A stretch of DNA of 64,000 bases from positions 297,639 to 361,638 of the forward strand of contig NZ_WRXL01000003.1 in assembly GCF_010119195.1 (NCBI RefSeq), read 5' to 3'. Made by a program: the position numbers and the translations under genes. Source of the DNA: Haloarcula salina (GTDB lineage: Archaea > Halobacteriota > Halobacteria > Halobacteriales > Haloarculaceae). Positions 41,293 through 50,327 of the stretch are shown piece after piece. The notes under the pieces are model-generated. The model was given only the letters and a program-made list of their open reading frames with translations. It was not told the DNA's origin and made no database searches. The number at the start of each line of letters is the position of its first letter. Within the stretch, counting starts at the first letter, position 1.

Positions 41293-42254
41293 CCCGCGAT
41301 GGCGGCCGCACTGCCCGCCGGCCGACGCTCGGCGGCCTCGTCGTGGCCGACCTGAGCGCGGCGCTCGGTGCGGTCGTCTGGGTCGCGATGACGCTCGCCG
41401 CGGGTCTCGACGCCGTCGAGCGCGCACTGGCGCTCGCGCCGCTGGTCCTGGTCCCGCTCGGTCTCGCGGCGGTCGGGACGCCGCCGCTCCGCGGACGAGC
41501 TGGCCGATTGCTGCGCGCCGCCGTCTGGCTCCAGCCCCTCGGCGCGCTCGCCCTCGCCGCGTCGCTCGCAGTCCCGTCCCCGTCCCCGCGGGCCGCCGCG
41601 CTCGCGGTCCCGTGGCTGGCCGTCACCGGGCTCCTGGGTCTCGTCGCGCTCGCCCGGACCCGCGACCGCGGCGACCTGTCGCTCCCGGAGACGGCGGCCG
41701 ACGCGGGGCTGGCGTACGTCTCCGTCGGCGCGGTGGCGCTGTTGCTCTTGCACCTCGACCTGACGCTCTGGTTCGGCCGGACCATCATCGGGCTGACGGC
41801 GGTCCACTTCCACTACGCGGGGTTCGTCCTCCCGGTCGCCGCCGGGCTGACGGGACGCTGTCTCGGCGACCGCTCCCGCGCCGTCCGCGCCGTCGTCTGG
41901 ACGATCCTCGCCGGCCCGGCGCTCATCGCCGTCGGCATCAGCTTCTCGCCGCTCGTGGAGGTGGTCTCGGTCGGCGCGTTCACCGTCGCGGTCGCCCTGT
42001 TCGGCCTCGTCGTCCTGTGGCGCGTCGCCCCGACGCGGCCCCGAGCGCAGGCGCTCCTCCTCGGGCTGTCGGCGGTCGCGCTCCCGGTTTCGATGGCACT
42101 CGCGCTCGGCTACGCCGTCTCGACGTTCACCGGCCGCTCGCTCGGGCTGACCGTTCCAGTCATGATCGCGCTCCACGGCTCGCTCAACGCCTTCGGGTTC
42201 GCCTTACTCGGCATGCTCGGCTGGCGGCTCTCGGTTCCGTCCCGCGATGAGTGA
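41289..42254 (+). CDS. YndJ-like multi-span membrane protein
   Basis: A 321-residue integral membrane protein with about nine hydrophobic segments. The segments around RTIIGLTAVHFHYAGFVLPV and MIALHGSLNAFGFALLGMLG are the conserved YndJ core, with histidines inside the membrane. The function is not established. Start and upstream stop overlap, and the pair is followed by a convergent gene. Confidence 0.78.
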   Translation: MTRDGGRTARRPTLGGLVVADLSAALGAVVWVAMTLAAGLDAVERALALAPLVLVPLGLAAVGTPPLRGRAGRLLRAAVWLQPLGALALAASLAVPSPSPRAAALAVPWLAVTGLLGLVALARTRDRGDLSLPETAADAGLAYVSVGAVALLLLHLDLTLWFGRTIIGLTAVHFHYAGFVLPVAAGLTGRCLGDRSRAVRAVVWTILAGPALIAVGISFSPLVEVVSVGAFTVAVALFGLVVLWRVAPTRPRAQALLLGLSAVALPVSMALALGYAVSTFTGRSLGLTVPVMIALHGSLNAFGFALLGMLGWRLSVPSRDE

Positions 42255-42366
42255 GCGCGCAGCGTTGTCGACTCGGTGACTCCCGCCGCCGATTCGATTC
42301 TGGAGAGGACGGGCGCGCGTCTCGACGATTCGACGAGGATTCCCCGCTCCGTCGGCCCGTCGCTCG

Positions 42367-42765
42367 TCAGTGCTCCGCGCGCTCGGGCTCCAACCGGTAG
42401 CGAGTCGTCTCCTCCCCGTCGAAGCGCGGTCCGGTCCCGGTCGAATCGAAGCCCGTCGTCTCGACGGCGTCGCGGACCTCCCGTTCGCTCTCGGGGACCA
42501 GCAGTTCGACGGACATGTGTTCCCGGCGGGCGAACTCGATCGGGTCGGCGAGCAGCCGCTCGCAGGCCTCGCTCGTCCCGGCCAGTTGCGTCACGTGGAC
42601 GGTCCCTCGCTCGGCGTCGAAGCTCACGAACCCGACGGTGTCATCGCCCTCCTCGGCGACACGGACGGTTCGGTCGTGGACGAGGTTTCGCATCACGTCC
42701 GGCGGCCCGTCGGCGAGGGCCGCCAGCCGCTCGGCGTCGTCCTCGACGGCGTCGCGGATTTCCAT
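42367..42765 (-). CDS. GNAT-like small protein
   Basis: A 132-residue protein with the beta-alpha pattern of N-acetyltransferases: MEIRDAVEDDAERLAAL, VRVAEEGDDTVGFVSFDAER, GTVHVTQLAGTSEACERLL and a final strand ETTRYRLEPER. The acetyl-CoA pyrophosphate loop is weak (TSEACERLL in place of Q/RxxGxG/A), so catalytic activity is uncertain. A TATA-like GTTTATTT lies about 27 bp before the ATG at 42765. An earlier start in the same frame is not supported. Confidence 0.65.
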   Translation of the reverse strand: MEIRDAVEDDAERLAALADGPPDVMRNLVHDRTVRVAEEGDDTVGFVSFDAERGTVHVTQLAGTSEACERLLADPIEFARREHMSVELLVPESEREVRDAVETTGFDSTGTGPRFDGEETTRYRLEPERAEH

Positions 42766-42886
42766 GCCTGTGTGTGGGAACCCCATGCAAATAAACGGTG
42801 TGTCGCGCTCGCCGGCGCGTCGACCGCGGGCGGGCGGCCGGTCGGCGTCCGCGTTTCCCGTCGGCCGACGACCGCAGATGAACACA

Positions 42887-42908
42887 GTTATCCCGGGTGA
42901 CGGATAAC
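42887..42908 (+). promoter_or_regulatory. Inverted repeat upstream of aspartate kinase
   Basis: GTTATCC, eight bases, GGATAAC: perfect 7-bp arms, ending 41 bp before the aspartate kinase ATG. It is a candidate operator or riboregulator element; no known riboswitch core was recognised. Confidence 0.5.
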
Positions 42909-42949
42909 CCGGTTTCAATGAGTCACACATACACAGACACGGTGGTAGC

Positions 42950-44125
42950 ATGCGCGTAGTCGCCAAGTTCGGTGGAACGAGCCTCGGCAGCGGTGACCGG
43001 ATCAACCGGGCCGCCGACTCGATCGCGACGGCCATCCAGCAGGGCCACGAGGTCGCCGTCGTCGCCTCGGCGATGGGCAACACGACGGACGAACTGCTCG
43101 ACGAGATCAACTACGACGCCGACGAGAGCGACCGCGCCGAGATCGTCTCGATGGGCGAGCGGACCTCCGTCCGCATGCTCAAGGGCGCGCTCGCCGCCCG
43201 CGGCATCGAGGCCGTCTTCCTCGAGCCCGGCAGCGAGGACTGGCCGATCATCACCGACGAGTACGGCGAGGTCGACGTCGAGGAGACCCAGAAGCGCGCC
43301 CACGCGCTGGCCGGCCAGCTCCAGGACGTCGTTCCGGTCATCACCGGCTTCCTCGCCGAGGACCACGAGGGCAACGTCACGACGCTCGGCCGCGGCGGCT
43401 CCGACACGACCGCCGTGATGATGGGCGACTACATGGACGCGGACGAGGTCGTCATCGTCACCGACGTGGAAGGCGTCATGACCGGCGACCCACGCGTCGT
43501 CGAGGGCGCGCGAAACGTCGGCAAGATCTCCGTCGACGAGCTCCGCTCGCTGTCGTTCCGCGGGGCCGAGGTGGTCGCGCCGTCAGCGCTGTCGTACAAG
43601 ACCGGCGACCTCGGCGTCCGCGTCGTCCACTACCAGCACGGCGATCTGCTGAGCGGCGGCACGTCTATCGAGGGCGAGTTCCAGAACCTCATCGACCTGC
43701 AGGAGCAGTCCGTCGCCTGCGTCACCGTCGCCGGGCGCGCCATCCGCAACAGCCCGGGCATCCTCGCGGACCTCGCCTCTGCCATCGCCGCGGAGGACAT
43801 CAACATCGAGGCCAACTCCTCCGGGATGGACTCGCTGACGTTCTACGTCGACGGCGAGGACGCCGAACAGGCCGAGGCGCTGCTGCACGAGCGCATCGTC
43901 GACGACGAGACGCTCTCGTCCGTCACCGTCGAGGACGACATCGCAGTCATCCGCGTCACCGGCGGCGACCCGAGCCAGTCCGCGCTCGCCCACCAGGTCA
44001 CCGAACCGCTCGCCGAGGCCCACATCCACCTCTACGACGTGATCACGTCGGCGACCTCCGTCTCCGTGTTCGTCCCGTGGGAGGACCGCGAGCAGGCGCT
44101 CTCGCTCGTCCAGGACGTGTTCTGA
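42950..44125 (+). CDS. lysC: Aspartate kinase
   Basis: Phosphorylates aspartate, first step toward threonine, methionine and lysine. The 391-residue enzyme has the N-terminal KFGGTSLG motif, GRGGSDTTAVMMG, and two C-terminal ACT domains (VTVAGRAIRNSPGILADLAS and IRVTGGDPSQSALAHQV near 350) that usually mediate feedback inhibition by lysine or threonine. A perfect inverted repeat lies just upstream. It is a single gene, convergent with the ferredoxin gene. Confidence 0.95.
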   Translation: MRVVAKFGGTSLGSGDRINRAADSIATAIQQGHEVAVVASAMGNTTDELLDEINYDADESDRAEIVSMGERTSVRMLKGALAARGIEAVFLEPGSEDWPIITDEYGEVDVEETQKRAHALAGQLQDVVPVITGFLAEDHEGNVTTLGRGGSDTTAVMMGDYMDADEVVIVTDVEGVMTGDPRVVEGARNVGKISVDELRSLSFRGAEVVAPSALSYKTGDLGVRVVHYQHGDLLSGGTSIEGEFQNLIDLQEQSVACVTVAGRAIRNSPGILADLASAIAAEDINIEANSSGMDSLTFYVDGEDAEQAEALLHERIVDDETLSSVTVEDDIAVIRVTGGDPSQSALAHQVTEPLAEAHIHLYDVITSATSVSVFVPWEDREQALSLVQDVF

Positions 44126-44145
44126 GGACGGCGTTTTCACCGGCG

Positions 44146-44799
44146 TCAGTCCGTCGACGCCTGCTCGAATCGGCTCGCTGGCAACAGCAACTCGCTCACT
44201 TCCGGCAAGTGCTTGAGGTTGTAGACGACCTTCGCGTCGTCGGTGACCGGCGCGGCGATACACGACAGCCGGATCCCCTTCTCGGTGAGGTCCGGCGGGA
44301 GGATGTGGCTCGCCGGTGACGGCATCTCCCCATCGACGACCGCGACCGCGCAGTTCGTACACGCGCCGCCGCGGCAGGCGAAGGGCCACGCGAACTCGTT
44401 TCTCTCGGCCGCTTCGAGCAGCGTGTCGTTCGGCTCGACGTAGAACCGTCCGTAGTCCGCGGTGTCGAGGTCCGCCGCGGCCGCCTTCTCGAAGAGGTCG
44501 TCGTCGTCCAGCGCCCACCCGCGGTCGTCGAGCACCTCGAAGTTGAGGAACTCGACCAGCGGATCGTCCGGCTCCGGCGGGGCCGGCTCGGCCTCGCTCT
44601 CGGCGTCCTCGTCGGGCAGCGGGTCGCCGGGCTCGTAGCCGTTCTGCAGCCGCTCGTAGGCCGTCTTCACCGCCTGGAACTCGGCTATCGACCCGCCCTG
44701 GTCGGGATGCGCGTCTTTGACGCGTTCCCGGTACGCGTCGACGACCTCGTCGTCGTCGGCGTCCGGCGGGACCCCGAGCACCTCGAATGGGGACTCCAC
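44146..44799 (-). CDS. 2Fe-2S ferredoxin with N-terminal J domain
   Basis: A 217-residue electron-transfer protein. The N-terminal part is a J domain (SPFEVLGVPPDADDDEVVDA, HPD at 31-33). After an acidic linker comes a plant-type 2Fe-2S ferredoxin with Cys142, Cys147, Cys150 (CRGGACTNC) and Cys180, and the family helix insert of haloarchaeal ferredoxins. The J domain could recruit Hsp70 for cluster assembly or regulate folding (inference). It is a single gene, convergent with lysC. Confidence 0.9.
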   Translation of the reverse strand: MESPFEVLGVPPDADDDEVVDAYRERVKDAHPDQGGSIAEFQAVKTAYERLQNGYEPGDPLPDEDAESEAEPAPPEPDDPLVEFLNFEVLDDRGWALDDDDLFEKAAAADLDTADYGRFYVEPNDTLLEAAERNEFAWPFACRGGACTNCAVAVVDGEMPSPASHILPPDLTEKGIRLSCIAAPVTDDAKVVYNLKHLPEVSELLLPASRFEQASTD

Positions 44800-44880
44800 A
44801 CCGTCACGTAGCGGGCACGGACATAAATCCCCTCCTCTCGCTACAGTTTCTGCTGGCGACCCGCGGTAGCGATCCCGCGA

Positions 44881-45579
44881 TTATTGTCCCTTGACCAGCC
44901 TGAAGCCGATGTTCCGCGGGAGGCCGGCGTCCTCGACGGCCTCGATGACTGCGTCGGTGTCGTATTTGACCCGCCGGTCTTCGACGGTCATCTCGTCGAG
45001 GTCGAGCACCGAGTAGGCCGCCCGGAAATCGTTATCGCGGGGCTGGCCCACGCTCCCGGGGTTCATCACGATGCCGTCGTCGTACACCTCGTGGTGCTGG
45101 TGGTGCGTGTGGCCCATCACGAGCACGTCCTCGTCGTCGAGCAGGTCCGGCCCGAACTCGTCGGGGTACGTGTAGTGGTCCGGGTCGTCCGGGTGGCCGT
45201 GGACCAGCTTGACCCGGTCGTCACAGACCCGCCGCTCGTCTGGGAGGTCGGCGAGCCACGCCAGTTGCTCCTCGGAGAGCTGCTCGGTGGCGTGTTCGAC
45301 GCCGGCTTGCGCCATCCCGTTGAAGGCGAAGGGCGTCTCGCCAGCGACGGCCCGGTCGTGGTTGCCCATCACCGTCGGGACCGCTTCGGTCGGCCACGGG
45401 ACGCCTTCGGGCAATCCCGCCGACTCGCCCCGCATCGCGTCGACGCAGTCGGCGTGCCAGGGGTTGTACCCGACCACGTCGCCCGCACAGACCAGTCCGT
45501 CCACCGCCGGCATATCGTCGAGGACCGCCGCCAGCGCCACCCTGTTTCCGTGAATATCCGAGAGGACTCCGAGCTTCAT
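44881..45579 (-). CDS. Calcineurin-like metallophosphoesterase
   Basis: A 232-residue YfcE/MJ0936-like phosphodiesterase. Metal ligands are visible in order: LSDIHGNRVAL, CAGDVVGYNP, VMGNHDRAV, LVHGHPDD, MGHTHHQHH. Small members of the group hydrolyse cyclic nucleotides or other phosphodiesters; the natural substrate is unknown. It begins 22 bp before the end of a run-through region toward purO, on the same strand. Confidence 0.88.
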   Translation of the reverse strand: MKLGVLSDIHGNRVALAAVLDDMPAVDGLVCAGDVVGYNPWHADCVDAMRGESAGLPEGVPWPTEAVPTVMGNHDRAVAGETPFAFNGMAQAGVEHATEQLSEEQLAWLADLPDERRVCDDRVKLVHGHPDDPDHYTYPDEFGPDLLDDEDVLVMGHTHHQHHEVYDDGIVMNPGSVGQPRDNDFRAAYSVLDLDEMTVEDRRVKYDTDAVIEAVEDAGLPRNIGFRLVKGQ

Positions 45580-45646
45580 TGTTCGTTCCTATCCACTGAA
45601 GGGTCTTGAGTGTCGGTGCTGACTCAGTTACTGTGTCGCCCGCGTG

Positions 45647-46255
45647 TCACTCGCCGTTGTACACGGCCACGTCGAACGAGCCCGCGGTCCCGCTGACGCC
45701 GGCCGCACAGACGGCGTGTTCGTACTCGTGGTCGTACACCTCGCGAGCCGCCGCGTCGGCCGCCGTCGCGTCCAGGCCGAACGCCGTCGGGCTGTCCTCC
45801 TCGTAGGTGGCGACGAGCGTCGGCTCGGTGACCTCCTCGACCAGCAGGGCGTCCCGGCGGACGGTCCCGACGACCGCGCCCGGCCCCTCGGCGGTCGTCG
45901 TCGGGTCCGCCGCGTCGACGCCGACGATCCCCGCGATGCGGGGCGTGTCGTAGTCGTCCTTCTCGAAGTCCAGCGCGAGCAGCGGCTCCGCCAGCGCGTC
46001 CCGCGCGGGGTAGCCCAGTTCGAGCTTCTCCGCGATGGGGTCGACGTGCGAGCCGTTGCCCACGACCGCGCCGCGCTCGGTGACGCGGACGCCGTTGTAG
46101 GAGATGTAGGGGTTGTCCGTCTCCGGCGCGTCCGGCGTCGGTTCGACGGTCACGGTGCCGTCTCGCTGGACGGCCTGGCGGTTCGGGAACGAGCGCGATG
46201 AGACGCGGTACGCGCCGACCTCGGGGCCGACGACGACGAATCGTCCGACGTACAT
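45647..46255 (-). CDS. purO: IMP cyclohydrolase, archaeal PurO
   Basis: Last step of purine synthesis, closing FAICAR to IMP. The 202-residue archaeal-type enzyme starts [20 protein letters not shown], includes [12 protein letters not shown] and [20 protein letters not shown], and ends with [10 protein letters not shown]-like [10 protein letters not shown]. It belongs to the PurO family, unrelated to bacterial PurH. It lies upstream of the phosphoesterase on the same strand with a 67-bp gap. Confidence 0.93.
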   Translation of the reverse strand: MYVGRFVVVGPEVGAYRVSSRSFPNRQAVQRDGTVTVEPTPDAPETDNPYISYNGVRVTERGAVVGNGSHVDPIAEKLELGYPARDALAEPLLALDFEKDDYDTPRIAGIVGVDAADPTTTAEGPGAVVGTVRRDALLVEEVTEPTLVATYEEDSPTAFGLDATAADAAAREVYDHEYEHAVCAAGVSGTAGSFDVAVYNGE

Positions 46256-46384
46256 ACCCGACTGTGATCGGCACCCGGAAAAAGCGGTGTCGATGTCGCG
46301 CCGCCCGCGACACGGCCGGTCTCTGAGACGAGAATGTATGTTATCTGACGTGAATTGAAATACGAACGCGACTCGATTCGACTC

Positions 46385-46981
46385 ATGGTGACTGAGAAAG
46401 ACTGTCTCGACGCGCTCCGCTCCGCAGCGAAGAGCCTCGGTGAGTCCCCGACCAAAGCGCAGTACGAGGACCTCGGACTCACTCCAGCGTCGGGGACGAT
46501 TCAGCGTGTCCTGGGCAGTTGGAACGACGCGAAGCGCGCGGCAGGACTGGAGACGAATTACTCTCGCGGGACTCGCGTCGCCGAGCGGCCCGCAAATGTC
46601 TCTCTTCCCGAGGGTTGTTCGTGGTCTGACCTCTCACAGGACCAGCGTTGGCACTACAAAAACGTTGAGGAGAACGGACAGCGAACCCTTGATCGACGGA
46701 CGAGACATCGCGGATGGGTGTACGAACAGAAGCGAAACAGCGGCGGATGCCGACGCTGTGACGAGACCGACCCGGCCTGTCTCGACTTCCACCATCGCGA
46801 CGACGAAGAGAAGGAAATGACCATCTCTCAGATGATTACCTACGGCTATTCGAAGGCCAAAATCAGCGAAGAGATGGCGAAATGCGACATCCTTTGTGCC
46901 AACTGTCACCGAAAGGAACATTACGAAGTGCCGGATACAGTCGGGCCTCCCACGGTCGACACGCCGGATGCCGGCGAGTGA
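46385..46981 (+). CDS. HNH endonuclease with homing-endonuclease-associated repeat
   Basis: A 198-residue protein. The N-terminal part ([20 protein letters not shown], then [20 protein letters not shown]) resembles the homing-endonuclease-associated repeat, a DNA-binding unit. The C-terminal part has zinc-type HNH features: [19 protein letters not shown] and [15 protein letters not shown]. Codon use is less GC-biased than neighbours, suggesting transfer. It ends about 90 bp before a tRNA gene whose 3' end is duplicated. It may be a free-standing nuclease or a remnant cargo gene of an integrated element. Confidence 0.8.
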   Translation: MVTEKDCLDALRSAAKSLGESPTKAQYEDLGLTPASGTIQRVLGSWNDAKRAAGLETNYSRGTRVAERPANVSLPEGCSWSDLSQDQRWHYKNVEENGQRTLDRRTRHRGWVYEQKRNSGGCRRCDETDPACLDFHHRDDEEKEMTISQMITYGYSKAKISEEMAKCDILCANCHRKEHYEVPDTVGPPTVDTPDAGE

Positions 46982-47038
46982 CATAGCCACCTCACTCCGC
47001 AACACTGAAATACGGCTGCGGGATTACAGATAATCACG

Positions 47039-47062
47039 CGCCACCATCTGCGAACGGTGGCG
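47039..47062. repeat. Hairpin upstream of tRNA-Gln
   Basis: CGCCACC, ten bases, GGTGGCG: perfect 7-bp stem ending 8 bp before the tRNA. It could end the HNH transcript or belong to the tRNA leader. Confidence 0.45.
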
Positions 47063-47070
47063 AAGGTATC

Positions 47071-47143
47071 AGTCCATTGGGGTAGAGGCCAATCCTGAAG
47101 CCTTCTGGGGGCTTCGACCCTGGTTCGAATCCAGGATGGACTA
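47071..47143 (+). tRNA. tRNA-Gln (CTG anticodon)
   Basis: A 73-nt cloverleaf: acceptor AGTCCAT pairs with ATGGACT plus discriminator A. The anticodon stem AAGCC/GGCTT closes loop TTCTGGG, giving anticodon CTG after T33. The T arm is CCTGG-TTCGAAT-CCAGG. The D arm GGGGTAGAGGCC fits haloarchaeal tRNA-Gln. No intron is present and CCA is not encoded. Its 3' end is repeated at 47227-47256. Confidence 0.93.
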
Positions 47144-47263
47144 TTTCTGCGGCGAGCAATAACGCGAGCCGCGAATCGTAATTACTGGTTCGAGCCCCGG
47201 CAGACGAGCGTAGCGAGTCTGCAGTCGGTTCGAATCCAGGATGGACTATTTCTGCGACGAACA
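47122..47263 (+). repeat. Duplicated tRNA 3' end (att-like scar)
   Basis: 47122-47158, which covers the last 22 nt of tRNA-Gln and its flank, is repeated at 47227-47263 with only two mismatches; the first 30 nt are identical. The 68 bp between the copies also hold another T-arm-like string (CTGGTTCGAGCCCCGG) and GACGAGCGTAGCGAGTC, an inverted-repeat-rich stretch. tRNA 3' ends are the usual integration sites of haloarchaeal elements, so this looks like a remnant or scar. Confidence 0.75.
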
Positions 47264-47325
47264 AATCAGCGAGCCGCGCACGTCTCGCACACCGGATACT
47301 TGTAGCTCGCCCCGAGAGTACGGGT

Positions 47326-47757
47326 ATGGCTCCCGCTCACGTGCTCGTCCCGCTCGACGGGTCGCCGCTCTCGGACGAGGCGCTGACGTACGCGCTGTCG
47401 ACCTTCGACTGCGAGATAACGGTGCTGAACGTCGTCGCGCCGCTGGACGCCGGAATGAGCGAGGGCGGGGTGCTCGAACCCGGCGACGAGCGCCGCGAGG
47501 CGGCGATGGAGCGAGCGAACGACCTCGTGGAACGAGCGAAGCGGCGGGCCGCCGAGCGCGACCAGGCGGTCACCACCACTGTCGAGACCGGCGACCCGGC
47601 GGAGACGATACTCGACGCGGTTTCGGAGCGAGACGTGGATCAAGTGGTGATGGGCGGCCACGGCGGGGAGCGCAACGAACTCGCGCGGCGGCTGCTCGGG
47701 ACCGTGGCGACGGCGGTCGTCAGCGAAGCGCCGGTGACGGTGACGGTCGTGCGGTAG
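47326..47757 (+). CDS. Universal stress protein (UspA family)
   Basis: A 143-residue single-domain protein: MAPAHVLVPLDGSPLSDEAL at the start, and the nucleotide-binding loop VVMGGHGGERNELARRLLGT, a G-x2-G-x9-G(S/T) pattern, followed by VVSEAPVTVTVVR. It likely binds ATP. It is a single gene after the tRNA scar. Confidence 0.9.
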   Translation: MAPAHVLVPLDGSPLSDEALTYALSTFDCEITVLNVVAPLDAGMSEGGVLEPGDERREAAMERANDLVERAKRRAAERDQAVTTTVETGDPAETILDAVSERDVDQVVMGGHGGERNELARRLLGTVATAVVSEAPVTVTVVR

Positions 47758-47795
47758 CGCCAGGCAGTCGGCTGCTGGTGGTCGGTCGCTCCGTG

Positions 47796-48989
47796 TCAGA
47801 CCTGCCCGCCGAGCGCCGCTTCGAGGACTTGATACACGCCGTACCCGACGGCGACGCTCGTGACGAGCGTGACGAGCCAGAAGCCGACGGTGACGCCGAT
47901 TTTCCGCCGGGAGACGCCGGCCGACCCGCCGGCGAGGCCGCCGCCGATGACGCCGGAGATGATGATGTTGTTGAACGAGATGGGGATGCCAAGCGTGATG
48001 GCGGCCTGCGCGATGATGAAGCCGGGGACCAGCGCGGCGATGGAGCGCCGGACGCCGAGCTGGGCGTACTCGCGGGAGGTGGCCTGCAGGAGCCGGGGCG
48101 CGCCCATCCACGCGCCGCCGAGGATGCCGGCGGCCCCGAGCGCGAGCAGGAGGAGGCCGGGCAGGCCGAGTTCGACGCGGTAGAGGTTCTCCAGCGGGCC
48201 GGTGGCGAGGCCGACCTGGCTGCCGCCGCTGGAGAAGGCGACCACGCTGCCCAGCGCGACGAGGAACGTCTTGATGCCCTTGTCGACGGAGGCCTGGGTC
48301 CGTCGGCGGATGAACAGGAAGCTCCCGGCGGCGACGAGCAGCGTCAGGACGACGGCGGCGATCTCGGTGCCGACGACCATGGCGGCGAAGCCCGCGAGCG
48401 AGCCCTGTTCGCTCCCGGCCGGCGAGGGGATGACGCTCAGTTCGACGTTGGCGACGATGCCGCCGACGACGCCCGCCAGCAGCGGGACGCCGACGGTCTC
48501 GGGGATGTCGTCCCGACGCAGGAGCGTCGCGGTGAGGTAGGCGAGCCCGCCCGAGACCGGCGGGACGAGCAGCCAGAACGTCGCGATGCGGCGGTAGGTG
48601 CCGAACACGGGATCGCCGCCGAGCGAGAGGCCGACGCCGATCATCGCGCCGGTCGTCGCGAACGCCGCCGGGACGGGGTAGCCGGTGTAGATGCCGAAGG
48701 CCATGAACGCCGTCGCGGTCAGCAGGCCGGCGACGGCCGCCAGCGACGAGATCGTCGCGCCGTCGATGAGGCCCGCGCCGACCGTCTCGGAGATGCTCCC
48801 GCCCTGCGTGAGCGCGCCGAGCGCGGCGAGGATGCCGATGAGGAACGCGGCGCGCATCGTGGAGATGGCGTTCGCGCCGATAGCGGGGGCGAACGGCGGC
48901 GAGTTGCTGTTGGCCCCGAGCGTCCAGGCCGTCACGAGTCCGGTGACCGTCGCGAGGGCGACGAGCGCCCAGAAGACGACTGCTACCAC
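47796..48989 (-). CDS. Inorganic phosphate transporter, PiT family
   Basis: A 397-residue membrane permease with about ten helices in two related halves. The PiT signatures are visible as GANSNSPPFAPAIGANAISTMRAA near residue 25 and GSVVAFSSGGSQVGLATGPL, with GAWMGAPRLLQATSREYAQL in the second half. It takes up phosphate with a cation. The second half lacks the usual GANDVANA wording seen in bacteria but keeps the fold. It is a single gene on the minus strand. Confidence 0.88.
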   Translation of the reverse strand: MVAVVFWALVALATVTGLVTAWTLGANSNSPPFAPAIGANAISTMRAAFLIGILAALGALTQGGSISETVGAGLIDGATISSLAAVAGLLTATAFMAFGIYTGYPVPAAFATTGAMIGVGLSLGGDPVFGTYRRIATFWLLVPPVSGGLAYLTATLLRRDDIPETVGVPLLAGVVGGIVANVELSVIPSPAGSEQGSLAGFAAMVVGTEIAAVVLTLLVAAGSFLFIRRRTQASVDKGIKTFLVALGSVVAFSSGGSQVGLATGPLENLYRVELGLPGLLLLALGAAGILGGAWMGAPRLLQATSREYAQLGVRRSIAALVPGFIIAQAAITLGIPISFNNIIISGVIGGGLAGGSAGVSRRKIGVTVGFWLVTLVTSVAVGYGVYQVLEAALGGQV

Positions 48990-49174
48990 CGCTCGTCCGG
49001 TGCCGGTTGGCTCCGGGTTCGGTCGCGACCGGCGGTCTGACAGGAGTTCGACGTGGCCATTGCCCCGAGTTCACGCCCGGAACAGTTAAATCGCTCGCGC
49101 GGTCGGTCCGCGGCGGTCACCGGGCCGCTGTGGCATGATTTGTCTCCCGTGTGGCCGGTGTGTGGCACCGAAGT

Positions 49175-49180
49175 CTTTAA
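49175..49180 (+). promoter_or_regulatory. TATA-like promoter of the BMP operon
   Basis: CTTTAA about 28 bp before ATG 49206 in otherwise GC-rich DNA. Confidence 0.5.
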
Positions 49181-49205
49181 CGGTCGTCCACTCTGCAGGT
49201 GGCAC

Positions 49206-50327
49206 ATGTCACAACGGAGACGTACGTTCCTCAGTAGCATCGGCACGGCGACGGCAATCGGTCTGGCCGGCTGTAGCGGTGGCGGTGACGGCGGCAGCAC
49301 CGGGGGCGACGGCGGCGACGGGACCGCGTCAGGCGACGGGGGCAGCACCGAGAGCGGCCCGGCCGCGCGGGTCGGCATGGTGTACGCGACCGGCGGCCTC
49401 GGCGACGGCTCGTTCAACGACCAGGCCCAGACCGGCATCATCCGCGCCGAGGAGGAACTGGGCATCGCCTACGCCGAGTCCCAGCCGGAAGCGGTTCAGG
49501 ACTTCTCGAACCTCCAGGCCCAGTACGCGCAGGCGACGAACCCGAACTACGACCTGGTCTGCTGTATCGGCTTCCTGCAGGCCGACGCGCTCACGCAGAA
49601 CGCGGAAGACTACCCGGATCAGAACTTCATGATCGTCGACTCCACGGTCGACGCCGATAACGTCGGCTCCTACGTCTTCGCCGAGCACGAGGGCTCGTTC
49701 CTCGTCGGCCTCATGGCCGGTCGCCTGACGAGCCAATCGTTCTCCGCCGGAGCCGGCTCGACCGCGAGCGACTCGACGAACGTCGGCTTCGTCGGCGGCG
49801 TCGAGAGCGACCTCATCAAGAAGTTCGAGGCCGGCTACACCGCCGGCGTGAAGTACGCCAACGAGGACGCAACCGTCCAGACGGCCTACGTCGGTGGCTT
49901 CACCGACCCCTCCGGCGGCCAGGAGGCCGCGCTGTCGATGTACAACTCCGGGGCCGACATCGTCTACCACGCGGCCGGCAACACCGGGACCGGCGTGTTC
50001 CGCGCGGCCCAGGAGGCCGAACGCTTCGCCATCGGCGTCGACCGCGACCAGTCCATCACGAAGGAGTCCTTCAGCAACGTCATTCTCGCGAGCATGGTCA
50101 AGCGCGTCGACAACGCCGTCTACTCCTCCGTCGAGTCCGTCGTCAACGACGAGTTCCAGGGCGGCTCGGTGAACACGCTCGGCCTCCAGGAGAACGGCGT
50201 GGAGGCGGTGTACGGCCAGCAGCTCGGCTCCGAGATCCCGCAGGGAATCAAAGACGAGGTCTCGGAGGCCCGTCAGAGCATCATCGACGGCGACATCAGC
50301 GTCCCGACCGACCCGAGTAACGCCTGA
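49206..50327 (+). CDS. BMP-family ABC transporter substrate-binding lipoprotein
   Basis: A 373-residue exported binding protein. It has a twin-arginine signal (SQRRRTFLSS) with lipobox LAGC, so it is probably Tat-exported and lipid-anchored, as is usual in haloarchaea, and a Gly/Ser/Asp-rich linker. The BMP/PnrA-like domain starts ARVGMVYATGGLGDGSFNDQ and contains DQNFMIVDSTVD and NTGTGVFRAAQEAE. Members bind nucleosides or similar compounds. It is followed by the ATPase and two permeases in the same direction. Confidence 0.92.
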   Translation: MSQRRRTFLSSIGTATAIGLAGCSGGGDGGSTGGDGGDGTASGDGGSTESGPAARVGMVYATGGLGDGSFNDQAQTGIIRAEEELGIAYAESQPEAVQDFSNLQAQYAQATNPNYDLVCCIGFLQADALTQNAEDYPDQNFMIVDSTVDADNVGSYVFAEHEGSFLVGLMAGRLTSQSFSAGAGSTASDSTNVGFVGGVESDLIKKFEAGYTAGVKYANEDATVQTAYVGGFTDPSGGQEAALSMYNSGADIVYHAAGNTGTGVFRAAQEAERFAIGVDRDQSITKESFSNVILASMVKRVDNAVYSSVESVVNDEFQGGSVNTLGLQENGVEAVYGQQLGSEIPQGIKDEVSEARQSIIDGDISVPTDPSNA

